A DNA stretch of 64,000 nt, taken from positions 248,001-312,000 of the forward strand of contig NZ_JAHUWJ010000004.1 in NCBI RefSeq assembly GCF_019219075.1, read 5' to 3'. Below, piece by piece: positions 61,452-64,000 of this stretch. This stretch comes from Chitinophaga sp. sic0106 (GTDB lineage Bacteria; Bacteroidota; Bacteroidia; Chitinophagales; Chitinophagaceae). Numbering within the stretch: the first letter of the stretch is position 1; every line of letters starts with the position of its first letter. The notes beneath the pieces are model-generated. The model was not told where the DNA came from. It saw only the letters and a program-made list of their open reading frames with translations, and searched no databases. Made by a program: the position numbers and the translations under genes.

Positions 61452-62033
61452 TTACATCTTCCTCTTCAGACGGGCCTGCATGGTGGTAATAATATTCACA
61501 CTTTCCTGCAAACGGTTGACCAGCGTACTGCCATCAAGCGCCAGGTCTTTTTTGGTTACTTCATAGCCAGCCAGGAAAGCCTCCAGGTTGGAGAGGTATA
61601 CCTTATTATCGCTGTACAGGGAGTTATACAATTTATCGTTGAGCTTATCCCCCTGCTGGCGCAGGTCCGCATTCGTCATATCCGTTACGTCACGCATGCG
61701 CTGCATAATACCGGACATCTTTTCTTTCAGGATCTGCAGATCTGTTTCATTCTTTTTCCCAGGGGTGATGTTATTTCTGAAAAGGCTGTCGGAAAGGCGC
61801 TTACGGTATTTCATGTAATCTGACAGGTCCTGGTTAAGGTAACCGAAGCGATCATAGAGTTCCCTGTTTTTCTCAGCACCAGCAAACTTATCGAGGTTTT
61901 TATCCAGCAGTTTGACCCAGTCGAGTATACTTACCGTAACGTCTGTCACTGGCGCTTTTGCGGGATTTTGTGCGCTAGCCGCAAATTGGGTTACAAGTAC
62001 AATCAGCAGGGTAAATAACAAATTCCGTTTCAT
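61452..62033 (-). CDS. Hypothetical exported helical protein
   Basis: 193 residues with signal peptide (MKRNLLFTLLIVLVTQFAASAQ). The mature protein is nearly all charged helices (KNLDKFAGAEKNRELYDRF; LKEKMSGIMQRMRDVTDM), likely coiled-coil or a helical bundle, in the periplasm. Family not recognised. It ends 76 bases from the convergent upstream gene, with no clear terminator. Confidence 0.72.
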   Translation of the reverse strand: MKRNLLFTLLIVLVTQFAASAQNPAKAPVTDVTVSILDWVKLLDKNLDKFAGAEKNRELYDRFGYLNQDLSDYMKYRKRLSDSLFRNNITPGKKNETDLQILKEKMSGIMQRMRDVTDMTNADLRQQGDKLNDKLYNSLYSDNKVYLSNLEAFLAGYEVTKKDLALDGSTLVNRLQESVNIITTMQARLKRKM

Positions 62034-62128
62034 ATAATAATATTACGGAAAAAGATTCAGATGCAGGGTTTCATTCCGGGGAGGTTCCGCACCTGATGCG
62101 GAACAGCTCCTGCCAGAAGGAATATGCT

Positions 62129-62425
62129 TTAAGCTAGTTTGTGACCTTTCAAAATAACCGGGGTTTCAGCCAGCATGGTTTTGGCGGCGGCGCCAAAGGC
62201 TACGATATAGGGTTGCTGATTATGCTGCCCGAGGCCTTCTGCACTGGACCAGATCTCATGGAAAAAGAAAGTGCTTGCGTCATCATTGTCCTGGTGCAGG
62301 TCGTACTGAATGCAGGCGGATTCTTTCCTGCTTTCTTCCACCATATTGAGCAGGATCGCTTTGATGTCGGCAGTAAATTCCGGTTTACTTTTGATAATAG
62401 CAGTCAGGTAAATGTTCATATCCAA
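62129..62425 (-). CDS. Quinol monooxygenase, YgiN-like (ABM domain)
   Basis: 98-residue antibiotic-biosynthesis-monooxygenase-fold protein (IYLTAIIKSKPEFTADIKAI; SACIQYDLHQDND; FFFHEIWSSAEGLGQH). It starts 6 bases after the stop of an MdaB-like quinone reductase. This is the same gene pair as E. coli mdaB-ygiN, where the two enzymes are proposed to form a quinone redox cycle. Cofactor-free ABM enzymes oxidise quinols with oxygen. Function is by analogy. Confidence 0.85.
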   Translation of the reverse strand: MDMNIYLTAIIKSKPEFTADIKAILLNMVEESRKESACIQYDLHQDNDDASTFFFHEIWSSAEGLGQHNQQPYIVAFGAAAKTMLAETPVILKGHKLA

Positions 62426-62431
62426 TCTATT

Positions 62432-63052
62432 TTATAGGGTGATTGCTTCCGTTACTTTATGTGAAGCAAATACTTGTGTTAAGTGTTGTTGATAGCTAGC
62501 CATATCACGTACCACGTCCGCATTTTTTTCTACATCATGGAAGTGAAAGCTTTTCAGGGGCGTCATACCAGTAAAAGCATTCATGCGGTGGAAGCCGAAC
62601 AGTACGCCTTCATCCACATTTTTCTGCTGGAAAAACTCACCTGGCAGTGTAAATGCGGTGGCCGGAGCGTTCCAGCTGGTGGTTACCATGTATTTTTTAC
62701 CGTGCATGGTACCGCCGGTGCCGTAATTAATGGCTGGGTTTGCAGACGAACGGCCATCACTGTTATAGATGCCTTTTGCATGTCCTGCGGTGAAAACTTC
62801 ATCCAGGTATTGTTTGAATGCATGAGGCAGCTGAAACCACCATATGGGGGTATGGTACACGATAATATCTGCCCATACAAATTTCGCTACTTCTTCCACC
62901 GCATCGTAGGCTTCTGCTACCTGGGTGACTTTCACTTCATAGCCAGGAAGGCTGGAAAAGAATGCCTCACTTACGCCGGTAACGGTTTGGTTAAATTGAC
63001 CTCCGGAGTGACCGAAAGCTTGTGCGCCATTGATTATTAATACTTTAGTCAT
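62432..63052 (-). CDS. mdaB: NAD(P)H:quinone oxidoreductase, MdaB-like
   Basis: 206-residue flavodoxin-like FAD/NADPH quinone reductase (LIINGAQAFGHSGGQFNQTV; IIVYHTPIWWFQLPHAFKQY; GTGGTMHGKKYMVTTSWNAP), matching the MdaB/modulator-of-drug-activity-B type. It reduces quinones by two electrons and so avoids semiquinones. A perfect -7 box (TACCTTTG) lies 25 bases upstream on the minus strand, and the YgiN-like gene follows in an operon. Confidence 0.92.
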   Translation of the reverse strand: MTKVLIINGAQAFGHSGGQFNQTVTGVSEAFFSSLPGYEVKVTQVAEAYDAVEEVAKFVWADIIVYHTPIWWFQLPHAFKQYLDEVFTAGHAKGIYNSDGRSSANPAINYGTGGTMHGKKYMVTTSWNAPATAFTLPGEFFQQKNVDEGVLFGFHRMNAFTGMTPLKSFHFHDVEKNADVVRDMASYQQHLTQVFASHKVTEAITL

Positions 63053-63077
63053 ATACGTACTTTGTGTTTTTGCTTCA

Positions 63078-63085
63078 CAAAGGTA
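63078..63085 (-). promoter_or_regulatory. Bacteroidota -7 promoter box (mdaB-ygiN)
   Basis: CAAAGGTA on plus is TACCTTTG on minus, an exact match to the typical box, 25 bases before the mdaB start. Confidence 0.65.
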
Positions 63086-63153
63086 CTTCCAGTATGATTA
63101 TTAGAAAAAGAATATAACTAATAGGTATCTATCATAATAATTATAGATAGATA

Positions 63154-63903
63154 TTATTGCTTCGGTTGTTTAAAGTGATTTTTCCGCCACCAGTTGGCAT
63201 AGTCCTCACTGGTTTCCTTGATGAACCGCAGGTAGTCGTACTCGTTTTCGAAGCTGAGGAGCATTTCGTACGTAGGGCGGTATTCTACCATATATCCGTC
63301 GAGCATATCACCTTCCAGGCCGGTTATTCTTTGGACAAGGGTTTTGTTAAAGCGGTAGTCTACGAATTTCTCCTGTTCATCGCGGAGCAGCAGTTTTCGG
63401 AAGTTCTGCATCCGTTTGATTTTGCCGAGACTAAAGAGCGCGTCCAGGTTTACCCCGGCGCCACCAAAAGTGGCGCCGCTGGGATTGGTGGTCAGGTATT
63501 CCGGTGCAAAATCGAAATACTTACCGTATTCGCGGCGACGGTCGATGGAATCGGATTTATACGTTCGGGACTTAGCGAATACTTCTACGGTAGCCAGTGT
63601 TTTAACGTCTACATAGAGTTTCATGTCAAAGGGCCTTACGAGGCTGATATTTTTCACTGGAAACAGCTGGGTGGCCTTTCCCTGATAGGAAAAGCTGAGG
63701 GAGTCGTTGATACCTGCCTTGATGGTGTATCTGCCGAGGGAGTCGGTGATGGCACCGCTGCCACCCGTGGAGTGCACGCTTACTCCCGGAAGTCCCATAC
63801 TTTGGGTACGTTCAAACACAGTGCCTTTGATTTGCACCTGTTGGGCGTTTGCCAGCAACCCGCACAGTACCAGGATTAATATTAACGAAGCCTTTCTTAT
63901 CAA
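63154..63903 (-). CDS. CarboxypepD_reg-like domain exported protein
   Basis: 249 residues with signal peptide (MIRKASLILILVLCGLLANA). The N-terminal ~80 residues form a carboxypeptidase regulatory-like (CarboxypepD_reg-like) beta-sandwich: QIKGTVFERTQSMGLPGVSV; GAITDSLGRYTI. This is the plug-side domain seen in TonB-dependent receptors and many Bacteroidota envelope proteins. The rest (VDVKTLATVEVFAKSRTYKS onward) is family-specific and contains no barrel. Exact function unknown. Upstream bases to 64000 show nothing further. Confidence 0.85.
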   Translation of the reverse strand: MIRKASLILILVLCGLLANAQQVQIKGTVFERTQSMGLPGVSVHSTGGSGAITDSLGRYTIKAGINDSLSFSYQGKATQLFPVKNISLVRPFDMKLYVDVKTLATVEVFAKSRTYKSDSIDRRREYGKYFDFAPEYLTTNPSGATFGGAGVNLDALFSLGKIKRMQNFRKLLLRDEQEKFVDYRFNKTLVQRITGLEGDMLDGYMVEYRPTYEMLLSFENEYDYLRFIKETSEDYANWWRKNHFKQPKQ

Positions 63904-64000
63904 TTGTTTCCAGAGATTTTGCTCAATCTAATACAGGTCTGACACATAGACAAACCGTTACTGTAATATTAACAAATCATTGTATTTGAAAGTACTACTG

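Overview
This window comes from a Bacteroidota genome and most resembles Chitinophagaceae, probably a Chitinophaga-like organism. Several features point there. Promoters fit the Bacteroidota -7 box TAnnTTTG. There is a T9SS type-B (gliding-motility) C-terminal domain, a DUF3276/PUR-family DNA-binding protein, many lipoproteins and secreted hydrolases, few Shine-Dalgarno sites, and strong palindromic terminators between genes. I see no rRNA, tRNA, CRISPR array, prophage or intact insertion sequence. The organism assignment is inference from gene content.

Layout. 0-6.7 kb: secreted carbohydrate-active genes (partial GH3 beta-glucosidase, SGNH esterase, alpha/beta esterase), a lipoprotein and a glutaryl-CoA-dehydrogenase-like enzyme. 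6.7-12.1 kb: a CPH-type copper ATPase, an SPFH/GYF protein paired with a zinc-ribbon membrane protein, and a DUF4142 lipoprotein. 12.2-16.6 kb (minus strand): an electrophile/quinone/thiol-stress cluster (YceI, MhqO-like, MhqD-like, OsmC, ferredoxin-CDGSH fusion, GNAT) that continues into a split YeeE/YedE sulfur transporter. 16.9-21.7 kb: TolC, HlyD and two ABC-2 permeases with no ATPase. 21.7-32.5 kb: housekeeping (DEDDh/GIY-YIG nuclease, purC, ABC exporter, PUR-family protein, pgi, TspO-like, prfB with a programmed frameshift, pruA). 32.6-37.4 kb: peroxiredoxin, M1 peptidase, solute-binding lipoprotein, fatty-acid desaturase. 37.6-42.9 kb: UbiA, DprE1-like, DprE2-like and HAD phosphatase genes, divergent from a GT-C-like membrane protein. 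Together these predict lipid-linked D-arabinofuranose synthesis and use. 43.3-44.9 kb: CGNR regulator and EamA exporter. 45-50.3 kb: trehalose and glucose genes (otsAB fusion, GH15, glucokinase). 50.3-51.7 kb: a fluoride riboswitch controlling a CLC-F type fluoride/proton antiporter. 51.7-52.9 kb: a decayed gene region. 53-64 kb: a phospholipase-C-family enzyme, sulfatase, T9SS cargo, ThuA protein, an MdaB/YgiN quinone pair and several unknown proteins.

Most notable observations: (1) the fluoride riboswitch, with promoter, aptamer, pseudoknot and a sequestering hairpin just before the CLC start codon; (2) the putative decaprenyl-phosphoryl-arabinose pathway in a Gram-negative; (3) a prfB frameshift site using UAA instead of the usual UGA, on an mRNA predicted to be nearly leaderless; (4) families of intergenic palindromes, including one with compensatory stem changes and two loci with mutually exclusive three-arm hairpins.
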